Notes: a model not told the origin generated them from the letters alone. Shown: positions 1 to 7,101, numbered from the stretch's first letter. The stretch is DNA of 7,759 nucleotides from CAYOLL01 sp964404765 [NCBI: uncultured Gemmatimonadota bacterium] (GCA_964404765.1 CAYOLL010000126.1:10133-17891); one strand, 5' to 3'. Made by a program: numbers and translations.

Positions 1-1
1 T

Positions 2-17
2 GACCGCAAACGCGGTC
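2..17. repeat. Inverted repeat (hairpin), copy 1
   Basis: The stem is GACCGC pairing with GCGGTC around the loop AAAC. It is the first of four equivalent dyads spaced 56 bp apart. Either a DNA operator or an RNA hairpin would fit. Confidence 0.8.
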
Positions 18-57
18 TGAACGTGTGCTATTTGAAATGTGTATGCTATAAACAGAT

Positions 58-73
58 GACCGCAAACGCGGTC
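58..73. repeat. Inverted repeat (hairpin), copy 2
   Basis: Identical to copy 1: a 6-bp stem with an AAAC loop. Confidence 0.8.
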
Positions 74-113
74 TGAACGTGTGCTATTTGAAATGTGTAT
101 GCTATAAACAGGT

Positions 114-129
114 GACCGCTCACGTGGTC
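114..129. repeat. Inverted repeat (hairpin), copy 3, with G.U pair
   Basis: The 5' arm is GACCGC, the loop is TCAC and the 3' arm is GTGGTC. The change at 125 turns one G-C pair into a G.U wobble in + strand RNA, so all six pairs remain possible in RNA. In duplex DNA the dyad symmetry is broken by one base. Confidence 0.75.
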
Positions 130-155
130 TGAACGTGTGCTATTTGAAATGCGTA

Positions 156-164
156 TGCTATAAA
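156..164 (+). promoter_or_regulatory. Candidate extended -10 element for uvrB
   Basis: TGCTATAAA fits the extended -10 pattern TGN-TATAAT with one mismatch in the hexamer. The same element occurs in copy 1 (44-52) and copy 2 (100-108). No good -35 is seen: TGTGCT at 136-141 is the 17-bp-spaced candidate and matches poorly. An extended -10 can work with a weak -35, so this is a plausible promoter, not a proven one. Initiation would fall near 170, inside the fourth dyad. Confidence 0.4.
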
Positions 165-169
165 CAGGT

Positions 170-185
170 GACCGCTAACGCGGTC
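170..185. repeat. Inverted repeat (hairpin), copy 4, in the uvrB leader
   Basis: The stem is GACCGC/GCGGTC with loop TAAC. It ends 11 bases before the Shine-Dalgarno of uvrB. If transcription starts from the -10-like site in copy 3 (159-164), this hairpin sits at the extreme 5' end of the mRNA or overlaps the start site as an operator. Confidence 0.75.
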
Positions 186-196
186 TGAACAAAATC

Positions 197-202
197 AAAA
201 GG
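197..202 (+). promoter_or_regulatory. Ribosome binding site of uvrB
   Basis: AAAAGG lies 7 bases before the ATG at 210 and supports that start. It is outside the repeat array. Confidence 0.75.
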
Positions 203-209
203 TTATACC

Positions 210-2303
210 ATGCCCACTTTCCAACTCATCTCCAAATACACCCCGCAGGGCGATCAGCCCGAAGCCATCCGCCAACTGGTGGACGGCCTGAAGCGCGGCG
301 ACCGACATCAGGTTTTGCTCGGCGCGACCGGCACGGGCAAGACGTTTACGATGGCCAATGTCATTGCTCAAAGCAATATGCCCGTCATCGTCATGTCGCA
401 CAACAAGACCCTGGCGGCCCAGCTTTACGGCGAGCTGAAGAGCTTCTTCCCGCACAACGCGGTAGAGTATTTCATCAGCTACTACGATTATTATCAGCCG
501 GAGTCGTATATCCCGACCACGGACACCTATATCGAAAAGGACTCGTCCATCAACGACGACATTGACCGGCTGCGGCTGCGGGCCACATCGTCATTGCTGG
601 AGCGCGAGGACGTGATTATCGTGGCCAGCGTGTCGTGCATCTACGGCCTGGGCACGCCGGAGGAATACAAAAACATGCTGCTGTTCCTGACCCGCGGCCA
701 GGTTATCGAGCGGGACGACGTGCTCAAACGGCTGATTGACATGCAATATGTGCGCAACGATTTCGACTTTGACCGGGGCGTGTTCCGGGTGCGCGGCGAC
801 ACGGTGGAAGTGCGCCTGGCCTACGAGAATGTGGCCGCCCGCATCGCCTTCTTCGGCGACGAGGTGGATCGCATTTCCATCATCAACCTGATCACCGGCG
901 ACGTGATCGAGGAAAAGCAGAAAATCGCCATCTACCCGGCCAAGCATTACGTGACCACCCTGCCCCGGCTGGAACAGGCCATGATCGGCATCGAGCAGGA
1001 AATGACCGCCCGTGTGGCCGAGCTGGAGGCCGAGGGCAAGCTGCTGGAGGCCCAACGCATCAAACAGCGCACCAAGTTCGATATGGAAATGCTGCGCGAA
1101 GTGGGCTATTGCACCGGCATCGAAAACTACTCGCGCCACATGGACGGCCGCGCGCCCGGCACGCGCCCGGCCTGTCTGCTGGACTATTTCCCCAAAGAAT
1201 TTTTGATGATCATTGACGAGTCGCACATGTCCGTGCCCCAGGTGGGGGCCATGTTCAACGGCGACCAGGCCCGTAAAAAAACACTGGTGGATTTTGGTTT
1301 CCGCCTGCCTTCGGCGCTGGACAATCGCCCGCTTAAGTTTGACGAATTCGAGAAGTTTATGCACCGGGTCGTTTACGTGTCGGCCACGCCGTCGGACTTT
1401 GAATTGCAAAAGGCCGGCGGGGTGATTGTGGAGCAGGTCATTCGCCCGACGGGCCTGCTCGATCCGGAGATTGACGTGCGGCCGGTGGACGGGCAGATTG
1501 ACAACCTGCTGCATGAAATACGCGGTCGGGTCAAGTCCGGCGAGCGCGTGTTGGTGACGACGCTGACCAAGCGCATGTCCGAAGACCTGACCACGTATCT
1601 GGAGCAGTTGGATGTGAAGGTGCGCTACCTGCATTCGGAGATCCAAACGCTGGAGCGGACGGACATTCTGCGCGATTTGCGGCTGGGCAATTTTGACGTG
1701 CTGGTGGGCATCAACCTGCTGCGCGAGGGACTGGACCTGCCGGAAGTGTCGCTGGTGGCCATTCTGGACGCGGATCGCGAGGGCTTTTTGCGGGCGGAAA
1801 AGTCGCTGATTCAGACGATTGGCCGGGCGGCGCGCAACGTGCACGGCCAGGTAATTATGTATGCCGATACGATCACCAAATCCATGCGCCGGGCTATTGA
1901 CGAGACCAACCGGCGGCGCAAGATTCAGCTGGACTACAACACCAAACACGGCATCCAACCGCGCACAATTGTGAAGTCGGTGGACACCATGTATATCCGT
2001 TTGGGCGAAGAGACCAAGTACATGGCCGCCGAGGACACGCCCAAATATTACACCGATCTGGACTACGACGCCCGGATTCAGGCGTTGGAAGCGGCCATGC
2101 AGGACGCGGCCAAGAACATGGATTTTGAGAAAGCGACCTTGCTGCGCGATCAACTGTTCGACCTCAAAGCCGAGCGGGACAAGGACGTACAAAGGCCGTG
2201 GGAGAAAGGCTCCAAAGGCGACGTGCAATATCCGTCGCTGTCGCAGCAAAAGCAGAAGAATCGGCGGCAGGCGAAGGCCCGGACGCGGAATGTAAGGCGA
2301 TAA
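210..2303 (+). CDS. uvrB: UvrABC system protein B (excision repair)
   Basis: UvrB is loaded onto damaged DNA by UvrA, verifies the lesion by inserting a beta-hairpin between the strands, and recruits UvrC for dual incision. It acts in the cytoplasm on the nucleoid. The 697 residues (E. coli UvrB has 673) show the whole family pattern: Walker A GATGTGKT at 38-45, the Tyr-rich beta-hairpin [10 protein letters not shown] at 91-100, the DESH helicase motif II at 336-339, motif [11 protein letters not shown] at 535-543, and the C-terminal UVR coiled-coil motif at about 618-655 that binds UvrC. After it comes a basic tail of about 40 residues rich in Lys, Arg and Gln, which accounts for the extra length. 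The ATG at 210 has a Shine-Dalgarno and puts Walker A within one residue of its E. coli position. I see no LexA-type box (neither CTGT-N8-ACAG nor GAAC-N4-GTTC) in the 209 bp upstream. Sampled GC is about 63%. No frameshift or missing motif was seen. Confidence 0.99.
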   Translation: MPTFQLISKYTPQGDQPEAIRQLVDGLKRGDRHQVLLGATGTGKTFTMANVIAQSNMPVIVMSHNKTLAAQLYGELKSFFPHNAVEYFISYYDYYQPESYIPTTDTYIEKDSSINDDIDRLRLRATSSLLEREDVIIVASVSCIYGLGTPEEYKNMLLFLTRGQVIERDDVLKRLIDMQYVRNDFDFDRGVFRVRGDTVEVRLAYENVAARIAFFGDEVDRISIINLITGDVIEEKQKIAIYPAKHYVTTLPRLEQAMIGIEQEMTARVAELEAEGKLLEAQRIKQRTKFDMEMLREVGYCTGIENYSRHMDGRAPGTRPACLLDYFPKEFLMIIDESHMSVPQVGAMFNGDQARKKTLVDFGFRLPSALDNRPLKFDEFEKFMHRVVYVSATPSDFELQKAGGVIVEQVIRPTGLLDPEIDVRPVDGQIDNLLHEIRGRVKSGERVLVTTLTKRMSEDLTTYLEQLDVKVRYLHSEIQTLERTDILRDLRLGNFDVLVGINLLREGLDLPEVSLVAILDADREGFLRAEKSLIQTIGRAARNVHGQVIMYADTITKSMRRAIDETNRRRKIQLDYNTKHGIQPRTIVKSVDTMYIRLGEETKYMAAEDTPKYYTDLDYDARIQALEAAMQDAAKNMDFEKATLLRDQLFDLKAERDKDVQRPWEKGSKGDVQYPSLSQQKQKNRRQAKARTRNVRR

Positions 2304-2320
2304 CAGATTGGTGAAAACGC

Positions 2321-2350
2321 TTGACTTTTTATAACATTTGTGGTAAAGAT
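2321..2350 (+). promoter_or_regulatory. Candidate sigma-70-type promoter of the methyltransferase operon
   Basis: TTGACT (2321-2326) is a good -35 match. After 17 bp comes TAAAGA at 2344-2349, a poor -10 that is preceded by TGG, as in an extended -10. An alternative -10, TATAAC at 2330-2335, has no well-spaced -35. The pentamer TTGAC is repeated in inverted form as GTCAA at 2361-2365, which could be a weak operator around the start site. No hairpin terminator for uvrB was found in this 94-bp gap, so read-through from uvrB is also possible. Confidence 0.35.
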
Positions 2351-2397
2351 TATTGTTGCCGTCAACCAAGCACAAAACTTGCAAAGTGGAATTCAAG

Positions 2398-5397
2398 ATG
2401 TTAACGAGTAAGTTGAAAAACTTAGATTTTAACGCCAAAAATGGGCTTGTTATTTGCGGTAGTCCTGAGGTTGCGCACGACGCAGAGCTTTATCATATTC
2501 ACGATAAAGCTCTCAGGCTGGGGGTTACCGCTGTCTTGTTTCGGAGAAAGTACAATGACGAAGATAAAGTTATAGATTCTAAACCGGCTCTCTATATTTT
2601 TGAAAGACAAAATGATCTTTCACAGGAAGATCATGAGGATTTACATGCCAAAATTTGGAGCGCCGGCGATGTTGAGGTCTACTTTGTTTTATCAAAAACA
2701 CGGATAGATATTTTTAATGCACGTAAACCCGCAGAGGTCAGAGACGGACAAAATTTAGACCTGACGAGTTTGCGTTTGGTACGTGATGCTTTGGAAGGGT
2801 TCGATAACCAACGGTTTTCTGCGGAAGTCTTTGGAAAAGGAGTCTTTTGGGAGCAAGAGGACTTCAGCAACCAACTCAAGGAGGAAGACGCGCCCTATCA
2901 TCGCTTACTAGATTACTTACTGGCCACTCGTACGCATTTGAATGATAAACAATCTGACCTGTCCTCTAAAACGATTAATAAACTGTTGATTGCTTGCATT
3001 TTGATAAAATTTTTGGAGGAAAGAAAAGAGGACGATGAAAAACATACTTTAGATAATATCTACATTGATCTTGATGTAAATGATTTTGCCGATTCATTGA
3101 TAAAAAGAAAGAGTCTATCCGTTTTGGAAAAATTATCCGGTGGGTTCAATGGTAGTATTTTTAAAAGTTTCACAAAAGAGGAAAAACAAGAGATAGCCAC
3201 TGCCGATTTAACCGTTGTAGCAGATTTTTTAAGGGCTAATATTGAAATTGCAACAAATCAACGTTTTTTGTGGAACCAATACAATTTTAAGTACCTGCCA
3301 GTAGAATTAATCAGTTCAATATATGAAAATTTCCTACAAAAAAAGGGCACTAACAGGGAAAAAGGTGTTGTTTACACGCCACCGTTTTTAGTTAATTTTA
3401 TGGTAGATGAGGTAATGCCTCTGGACAAAGCATCAGACTACTTTTCTCAGAATCAATTCCAGGTTCTTGATCCGACCTGTGGTTCAGGTGTTTTTCTTGT
3501 AGCAGCTTACAAGCGAATGCTACAATGGTGGACAATTAATCAGTACAGAGCTACAGGTAAAATTGAACCTCCTGAAAAGGCCGATTGCCAAAAAATTCTT
3601 GAGGAGAATATTGTTGGCGTAGATAAAAATGAAATTGCGACATTAATTACTGTTTTTAGCCTCACTATTACGTTATTAGAAAAAGTTAAACCAACCGAGT
3701 TTTGGACAGACTTAAATTTGGACAAGTTGAGAAATAATATTCAGCATAAAGACTTTTTCAAATGGGCAGTCGATGCTAAAAAGCAAAACAAATGTTTTGA
3801 CCTGGTGATTGGAAATCCGCCCTTTAACGATGAAAATGGAAAAAGCACCCATCAACTTGATCTGGATTTGATTGCCAAAATTGGCTTCAAGCACAGCAAA
3901 GTGGCAGGGAATAAGTTTGCGCTTCAGTTTTTTGAGGCTGCAATGGCTTTAGGGGAAAAAACATTTATGATTATCCCTTCTAATGCGCTGCTTTATAATA
4001 AAGACGCGCAAAACTATCGTGAATTGGTATTCAAGGATTTTACAGTAGGTAAGATTTTTGATTTCACACATTTGCGAGAAAGTCTTTTTGTCAAAAAACC
4101 TCTTAAATCTTCTGCTAAACAACACGCAAAAAAGAAAACGGGTAGAACACCTGTTTGCGCCGTATTAGCTAATCCTAAAGAAAGCAATGGCGCACCTATT
4201 GAGCATACTGTTGTTAACCGCCTTGTCTCATCGGAAAAGAAAATTGCTTTTGAAATTGATCACTATGACCGCCATTTTGTGCCTCACGATTGGGCCGCCG
4301 ATGAGAAAAAGCAATTTATCTGGAAAACTAACCTTTTGGGTGGAGGCCGATTGTTTCATCTGATTTATCGGCTGAGCTTGTTGCCGACACTTGAAGAGTT
4401 TATTAACTCAAAAAAGTGGAAAAAAGCAAGAGGTTTTGAAGGCGGAACAAGGCTGTTATTAGAAGATCAAGATGTAATTAAAGGGATAGAGAGTATGGGT
4501 AATCCAGATATACAGCAAAACACAACGATTTCTTCAAGTAACTTAAAAGATCAAGACATGTACGAACCTCCATTTATGATTGTTGAGCAGGTTATTGGCA
4601 AAAACACGTTGTCGGTTTGCTTTATTCCTAAGGACAATAATTTTACCCAAAAACCACATTTATATTATAATCGCGATTTTCTTGGTATTCATGCTTCTGG
4701 AGAGAGTGAGCGTACGCTGGAGTGCGTTTACCATACATTTAAGGCTAACAAAACTAAAAATCAGCTAAACTATCAGCTATTTGTAGCATGTACTAGTAGC
4801 AATTTCCTAATCTTGCACGAAACAGCGATTCGACAGGGAGATATTCTTAATTTGCCTTACTCTCCCAACGATCAAGATTATTTACAACTTTCCAATGCTG
4901 AAAAAATACTGCAAGATGATGTTCTTAACTTTTATATCCATTTAGGCAAAGCCATTAGTGAAAAAGGCGCAGGACGCACGTTTCATGAAAAAGTAAGCAA
5001 AAAGCAACTTGAGAGTTTTGGAAGAACATTCTGTGATACAATTAATCCAATGCACGCTGAAAACGGAATGTTCTGGCAGATCGACGATGTTTATCAAACA
5101 CCGGAACGAACTTTTGTCATCTACCAATTTATTTTTGGCATGGAAAAACAAGATAAGCCCTTTGAAATCAAAATCGCTTCAATAGATGCTTTAGATCAAA
5201 ATTTGAAAAACATTATTTTCAACAACAAGGAAAATGCAAGCGCGGTTTTCACCAGGATAACGCGCATTTATGGCAGTCACGCCGACTATGACTATCTGAT
5301 TCTGATAAAACCGACGGCAACACGTTATTGGCTTAATTCCATTGCCATCCGTGACGCAGATGAAACCATTTGGGATTATTACGAGGCAGGCTATTAG
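2398..5397 (+). CDS. Type IIG-like N6-adenine DNA methyltransferase with TaqI-like specificity domain
   Basis: Predicted to transfer a methyl group from S-adenosylmethionine to adenine N6 at a specific DNA site, as the modification and recognition subunit of a restriction system. Over 999 residues it shows: an N-terminal alpha/beta region (about 1-115) like that of type IIG enzymes; a helical segment; YTPP at 326-329 before the catalytic domain; SAM-binding motif I DPTCGSGVF at 358-366; an acidic VDKNE around D409; catalytic motif IV NPPF at 473-476; and a target-recognition part with ILNLPY near 815, followed by a long extension ending in RDADETIWDYYEAGY. NPPF identifies amino-methylation and the gamma-type motif order suggests adenine. 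The N-terminal region has IFER near residue 69 where an ExK nuclease motif would be expected, so it is probably not a nuclease. The ATG at 2398 is chosen over an in-frame TTG at 2353 because GTGGA lies 7 bases upstream of it. Sampled GC is about 32%, far below uvrB, which suggests horizontal acquisition. Confidence 0.93.
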   Translation: MLTSKLKNLDFNAKNGLVICGSPEVAHDAELYHIHDKALRLGVTAVLFRRKYNDEDKVIDSKPALYIFERQNDLSQEDHEDLHAKIWSAGDVEVYFVLSKTRIDIFNARKPAEVRDGQNLDLTSLRLVRDALEGFDNQRFSAEVFGKGVFWEQEDFSNQLKEEDAPYHRLLDYLLATRTHLNDKQSDLSSKTINKLLIACILIKFLEERKEDDEKHTLDNIYIDLDVNDFADSLIKRKSLSVLEKLSGGFNGSIFKSFTKEEKQEIATADLTVVADFLRANIEIATNQRFLWNQYNFKYLPVELISSIYENFLQKKGTNREKGVVYTPPFLVNFMVDEVMPLDKASDYFSQNQFQVLDPTCGSGVFLVAAYKRMLQWWTINQYRATGKIEPPEKADCQKILEENIVGVDKNEIATLITVFSLTITLLEKVKPTEFWTDLNLDKLRNNIQHKDFFKWAVDAKKQNKCFDLVIGNPPFNDENGKSTHQLDLDLIAKIGFKHSKVAGNKFALQFFEAAMALGEKTFMIIPSNALLYNKDAQNYRELVFKDFTVGKIFDFTHLRESLFVKKPLKSSAKQHAKKKTGRTPVCAVLANPKESNGAPIEHTVVNRLVSSEKKIAFEIDHYDRHFVPHDWAADEKKQFIWKTNLLGGGRLFHLIYRLSLLPTLEEFINSKKWKKARGFEGGTRLLLEDQDVIKGIESMGNPDIQQNTTISSSNLKDQDMYEPPFMIVEQVIGKNTLSVCFIPKDNNFTQKPHLYYNRDFLGIHASGESERTLECVYHTFKANKTKNQLNYQLFVACTSSNFLILHETAIRQGDILNLPYSPNDQDYLQLSNAEKILQDDVLNFYIHLGKAISEKGAGRTFHEKVSKKQLESFGRTFCDTINPMHAENGMFWQIDDVYQTPERTFVIYQFIFGMEKQDKPFEIKIASIDALDQNLKNIIFNNKENASAVFTRITRIYGSHADYDYLILIKPTATRYWLNSIAIRDADETIWDYYEAGY

Positions 5398-5401
5398 TTG
5401 T

Positions 5402-6076
5402 ATGAAAAAACCGAATCCCGTCAACAAGCAGAAAAAGGAAATTGTGGACCCCGTTTCCAGACTGTTGTCATTTTTGGATAATACCTTACCATACTTTTTT
5501 AATGAGTTCCCATTCGATAAAAAGAATGCAACCTCAATGAATGAAAATATCCTGACAGAGGCGTTAGTATTTTTTTTGATGAACAAAGCACGTACAGGGG
5601 ATTTTTCATTTATGCCACAAAGTAACCAAGAGACTGGGCGAACCGTTGATATTGGCGTTTGTCTGTTTGGTAGCAACTTGAATTACTTTTTTTGCATCGA
5701 GGCTAAGTTTTTACCACATTCGCCATTCGATTATGTGACAGGGAAATATGCAGCGATAAAGCGATTTAAAGCACGAGAACACGGACTCAATAACAGCATT
5801 GAAAAGAAACCGCTTGCTCAAAGCGGTATTGTAGCCTACGTGAAAGAAGGCAAGTTTGACGATCACTTTGTCAAAATAAATGGAAGAATAAAAGAACTTG
5901 CGGAAAATCATTCTCAAAATACAGATAAATTCGGTTTAACTTGGAATGTCGCAGAACAGCTTGAAAAAGTCTATTTCGAGTCCATCGCCAAACTCTTCTC
6001 AACACATCCCCGACAAAATGCCTCTGATGTCAATCTGCACCATTTCTGGGTTTATGTGAGTCAGGAGAATCTATGA
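5402..6076 (+). CDS. PD-(D/E)XK-type nuclease, probable restriction partner of the methyltransferase
   Basis: The 224-residue protein has the core of a PD-(D/E)XK nuclease: an N-terminal helix with NENILTEAL at 47-55 (E48 and E53 are candidate helix acids), then TVDIGV with D83, then FCIEAK with E100 and K102, a spacing typical of the metal-binding D...ExK triad. Next come YVTGKYAAIKRFKAREHG (111-128) and the strand SGIVAYV (141-147), which I recall from uncharacterised nuclease-like proteins near methylases. No membrane segment or separate DNA-recognition domain is seen, so specificity probably comes from the methyltransferase 4 bp upstream. In-frame starts inside that gene (TTG 5342, ATG 5360) would add up to 20 residues outside the fold; the ATG at 5402 gives conventional spacing, with AGG at 5388-5390 as a weak Shine-Dalgarno. 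It shares the low GC of the methyltransferase. The nuclease call rests on motifs, and the role as R subunit on context. Confidence 0.8.
   Translation: MKKPNPVNKQKKEIVDPVSRLLSFLDNTLPYFFNEFPFDKKNATSMNENILTEALVFFLMNKARTGDFSFMPQSNQETGRTVDIGVCLFGSNLNYFFCIEAKFLPHSPFDYVTGKYAAIKRFKAREHGLNNSIEKKPLAQSGIVAYVKEGKFDDHFVKINGRIKELAENHSQNTDKFGLTWNVAEQLEKVYFESIAKLFSTHPRQNASDVNLHHFWVYVSQENL
6063..6067 (+). promoter_or_regulatory. Shine-Dalgarno inside the nuclease gene, for the next gene
   Basis: AGGAG lies 5 bases before the ATG at 6073 and within the last codons of the nuclease gene. It fixes the start of the RHH-like protein and shows that its translation can initiate or reinitiate at the ATGA overlap. Confidence 0.7.
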
Positions 6077-6477
6077 CCGTCACCGTCCACATCAATCCCA
6101 CCCTGGAATCGCAAATCTTCAGCGAAGCCCAACGAATTGGGATCACGCCGGAAAAATACGTCAGCGATGTATTGTCCCGGCATATGTCCAAAGTCCGGCA
6201 ATACGGCTCGGTGTCCAAAGAAGAATCGCGCCTGCTGAAGGAAATCAACTTGGGCTTTTCGGAGGAAACCTGGCAGCATTATCAAGCCCTGATCCAAAAG
6301 CGGCAGGCCGAAACGTTGTCAAAAGCCGAACATGGCGAATTGATCGCGCTCACCGACCGCTTGGAGCAGGCCAATGCCCGCCGTTTCAAAGCCCTGGCGC
6401 GCCTGACCCGGCTGCGGAATACTTCGCTGGACAGTCTCATGCTGTCGTTGGGTCTCAAGCAGCCGGAAGTGGTATGA
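6073..6477 (+). CDS. Small ribbon-helix-helix-like protein paired with the HNH nuclease
   Basis: The function of this 134-residue protein is not known to me. The N-terminus has the look of a ribbon-helix-helix DNA-binding domain: a polar strand TVTVHI (2-7), helix A about 9-22 (LESQIFSEAQRIG), a turn at ITPEK, and helix B about 26-40. The rest (about 48-128) is predicted helical and charged, with EESRLLKEIN, WQHYQALIQKR, AEHGELIALTDRLEQANARR and SLDSLMLSLGL. From memory, this pattern recurs in small proteins directly upstream of HNH genes. The start overlaps the nuclease stop (ATGA, 6073-6076) and the stop overlaps the HNH start (ATGA, 6474-6477), so it should be translationally coupled on both sides. 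It may be an autoregulator, a DNA-targeting partner or an inhibitor of the HNH protein; the sequence does not decide. It is clearly richer in GC than the nuclease gene before it. Confidence 0.85.
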   Translation: MTVTVHINPTLESQIFSEAQRIGITPEKYVSDVLSRHMSKVRQYGSVSKEESRLLKEINLGFSEETWQHYQALIQKRQAETLSKAEHGELIALTDRLEQANARRFKALARLTRLRNTSLDSLMLSLGLKQPEVV

Positions 6478-6899
6478 TCAGCGCAAAAACAAAAGCGTTG
6501 GTTATCCAGCGGGCCAATTCGTGCTGCGAATATTGCCAGAGTCAACTCAGACATTCGCCCGCGCCCTTTTCAGTCGAGCACATCATCCCATTATCCGCCG
6601 GCGGAGACGATGCCATAGACAACCTGGCGTTGGCCTGCCAGGGCTGCAATAACCACAAGTACAACTCTACGCAAGCCAAAGACCCAATATCCGGCACAAA
6701 TGCCCCGCTTTTCCATCCCCGCAAAGACCGTTGGACCGATCATTTTATCTGGACTGATGATTTTACGCGAATCCTTGGCACGACACCAACAGGTAGAGCC
6801 ACGATTGAGCGGCTTCAGTTGAATCGAAAAAGTCTGGTTAGCTTGCGCGAGGCGCTGGTTATCGTTAATCAACATCCGCCGGATTTCGCCGGTGCATAA
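6474..6899 (+). CDS. HNH endonuclease
   Basis: A 141-residue beta-beta-alpha-metal HNH nuclease expected to cut or nick DNA using a divalent metal. The zinc-binding pairs C18-x2-C21 and C55-x2-C58 frame the catalytic core. VEHIIP contains the general-base candidate H36, DNLALAC contains N50, and CNNHK supplies N59 and H61. The C-terminal part (DPISGTNAPLFHPR, HFIWTDDFTRILGTTPTGRATIERLQLNR) is a well-kept extension of this subfamily and ends soon after QHPP. All core residues are present, so the enzyme should be active. The ATG at 6474 overlaps the upstream stop codon, and GGAAG at 6465-6469 is a possible Shine-Dalgarno. The length is typical for a stand-alone HNH protein with no extra recognition domain. 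The target is unknown. Context suggests defence or a selfish nuclease module; a homing role is less likely because no intron or intein is visible. Confidence 0.93.
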   Translation: MISAKTKALVIQRANSCCEYCQSQLRHSPAPFSVEHIIPLSAGGDDAIDNLALACQGCNNHKYNSTQAKDPISGTNAPLFHPRKDRWTDHFIWTDDFTRILGTTPTGRATIERLQLNRKSLVSLREALVIVNQHPPDFAGA

Positions 6900-7011
6900 T
6901 TCAATTGTATATGGCCTGCTGATCAATTTTGGCGCACCGAAGTATTGGATCAAGAAATATGTAGGCGTTCAGTGACAGTGAAGTGAAATGCTTTAAAAAT
7001 GTAGGATATGC

Positions 7012-7051
7012 AAAAAAACCTTGTCTCGTTGCGGTTATGACGTTTTTTTTT
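7012..7051 (+). terminator. Possible terminator: A7/T9 inverted repeat
   Basis: AAAAAAAC pairs with GTTTTTTT around a 22-base loop that holds a further GTC/GAC pairing, and the T run continues to 7051. It resembles an intrinsic terminator but lacks a GC-rich stem, so this is a weak call. Confidence 0.25.
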
Positions 7052-7060
7052 GTGTCGTGC

Positions 7061-7088
7061 TTGCCGACCAATGTAAATTTAATAAATA
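7061..7088 (+). promoter_or_regulatory. Weak candidate promoter of the PAP2 gene
   Basis: TTGCCG (7061-7066) and TAAATA (7083-7088) are 16 bp apart and end 25 bases before the start codon. Both hexamers are imperfect. A separate promoter is expected because the gap to the HNH gene is long. Confidence 0.25.
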
Positions 7089-7101
7089 TGCACACAAAAG
7101 T

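Larger units (their letters stand above)
1..190. repeat. 56-bp tandem repeat array upstream of uvrB
   Basis: Copies lie at 1-56, 57-112 and 113-168, with a partial fourth of 22 bp at 169-190, all in exact 56-bp register. Copies 1 and 2 differ only in the last base. Copy 3 differs from copy 2 at unit positions 8, 9, 13 and 40. Each unit starts with a dyad GACCGC-N4-GCGGTC, followed by a constant AT-rich part that contains ATTTGAAAT and TGCTATAAA. Because 56 is not a multiple of 3 and the array runs into a Shine-Dalgarno, it is unlikely to be coding. The window begins exactly on a unit boundary, so the array may extend further left. The last partial copy ends just after the dyad, 7 bp before the uvrB ribosome binding site. 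This placement suggests a regulatory or 5'-leader role, but an intergenic minisatellite with no function is also possible. Confidence 0.97.

Noticed and set aside
1-190. CRISPR array
   Set aside because: The whole 56-bp unit is repeated, including the part that would be spacer, so there are no unique spacers, and no cas genes are present.
1-209. LexA (SOS) box upstream of uvrB
   Set aside because: CTG and CAG triplets and GAAC half-sites occur in the repeat, but none has the required spacing or a matching second half.
2353-2397. TTG start for the methyltransferase giving 15 extra residues
   Set aside because: A TTG without a Shine-Dalgarno sits within the candidate promoter region. The ATG at 2398 has a partial Shine-Dalgarno at a good distance.
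591-2438. Long open frame of 615 codons on the - strand
   Set aside because: It lies antisense to uvrB, which shows every family motif. It is a product of high GC at codon positions and its translation is repetitive in His, Leu, Gln and Val with no recognisable domain.
5342-5401. Longer start for the PD-(D/E)XK nuclease inside the methyltransferase gene
   Set aside because: The extra 14 to 20 residues lie outside the predicted fold, and the upstream sites (TTG 5342, ATG 5360) have no better ribosome binding site. The ATG at 5402 gives the usual operon spacing.
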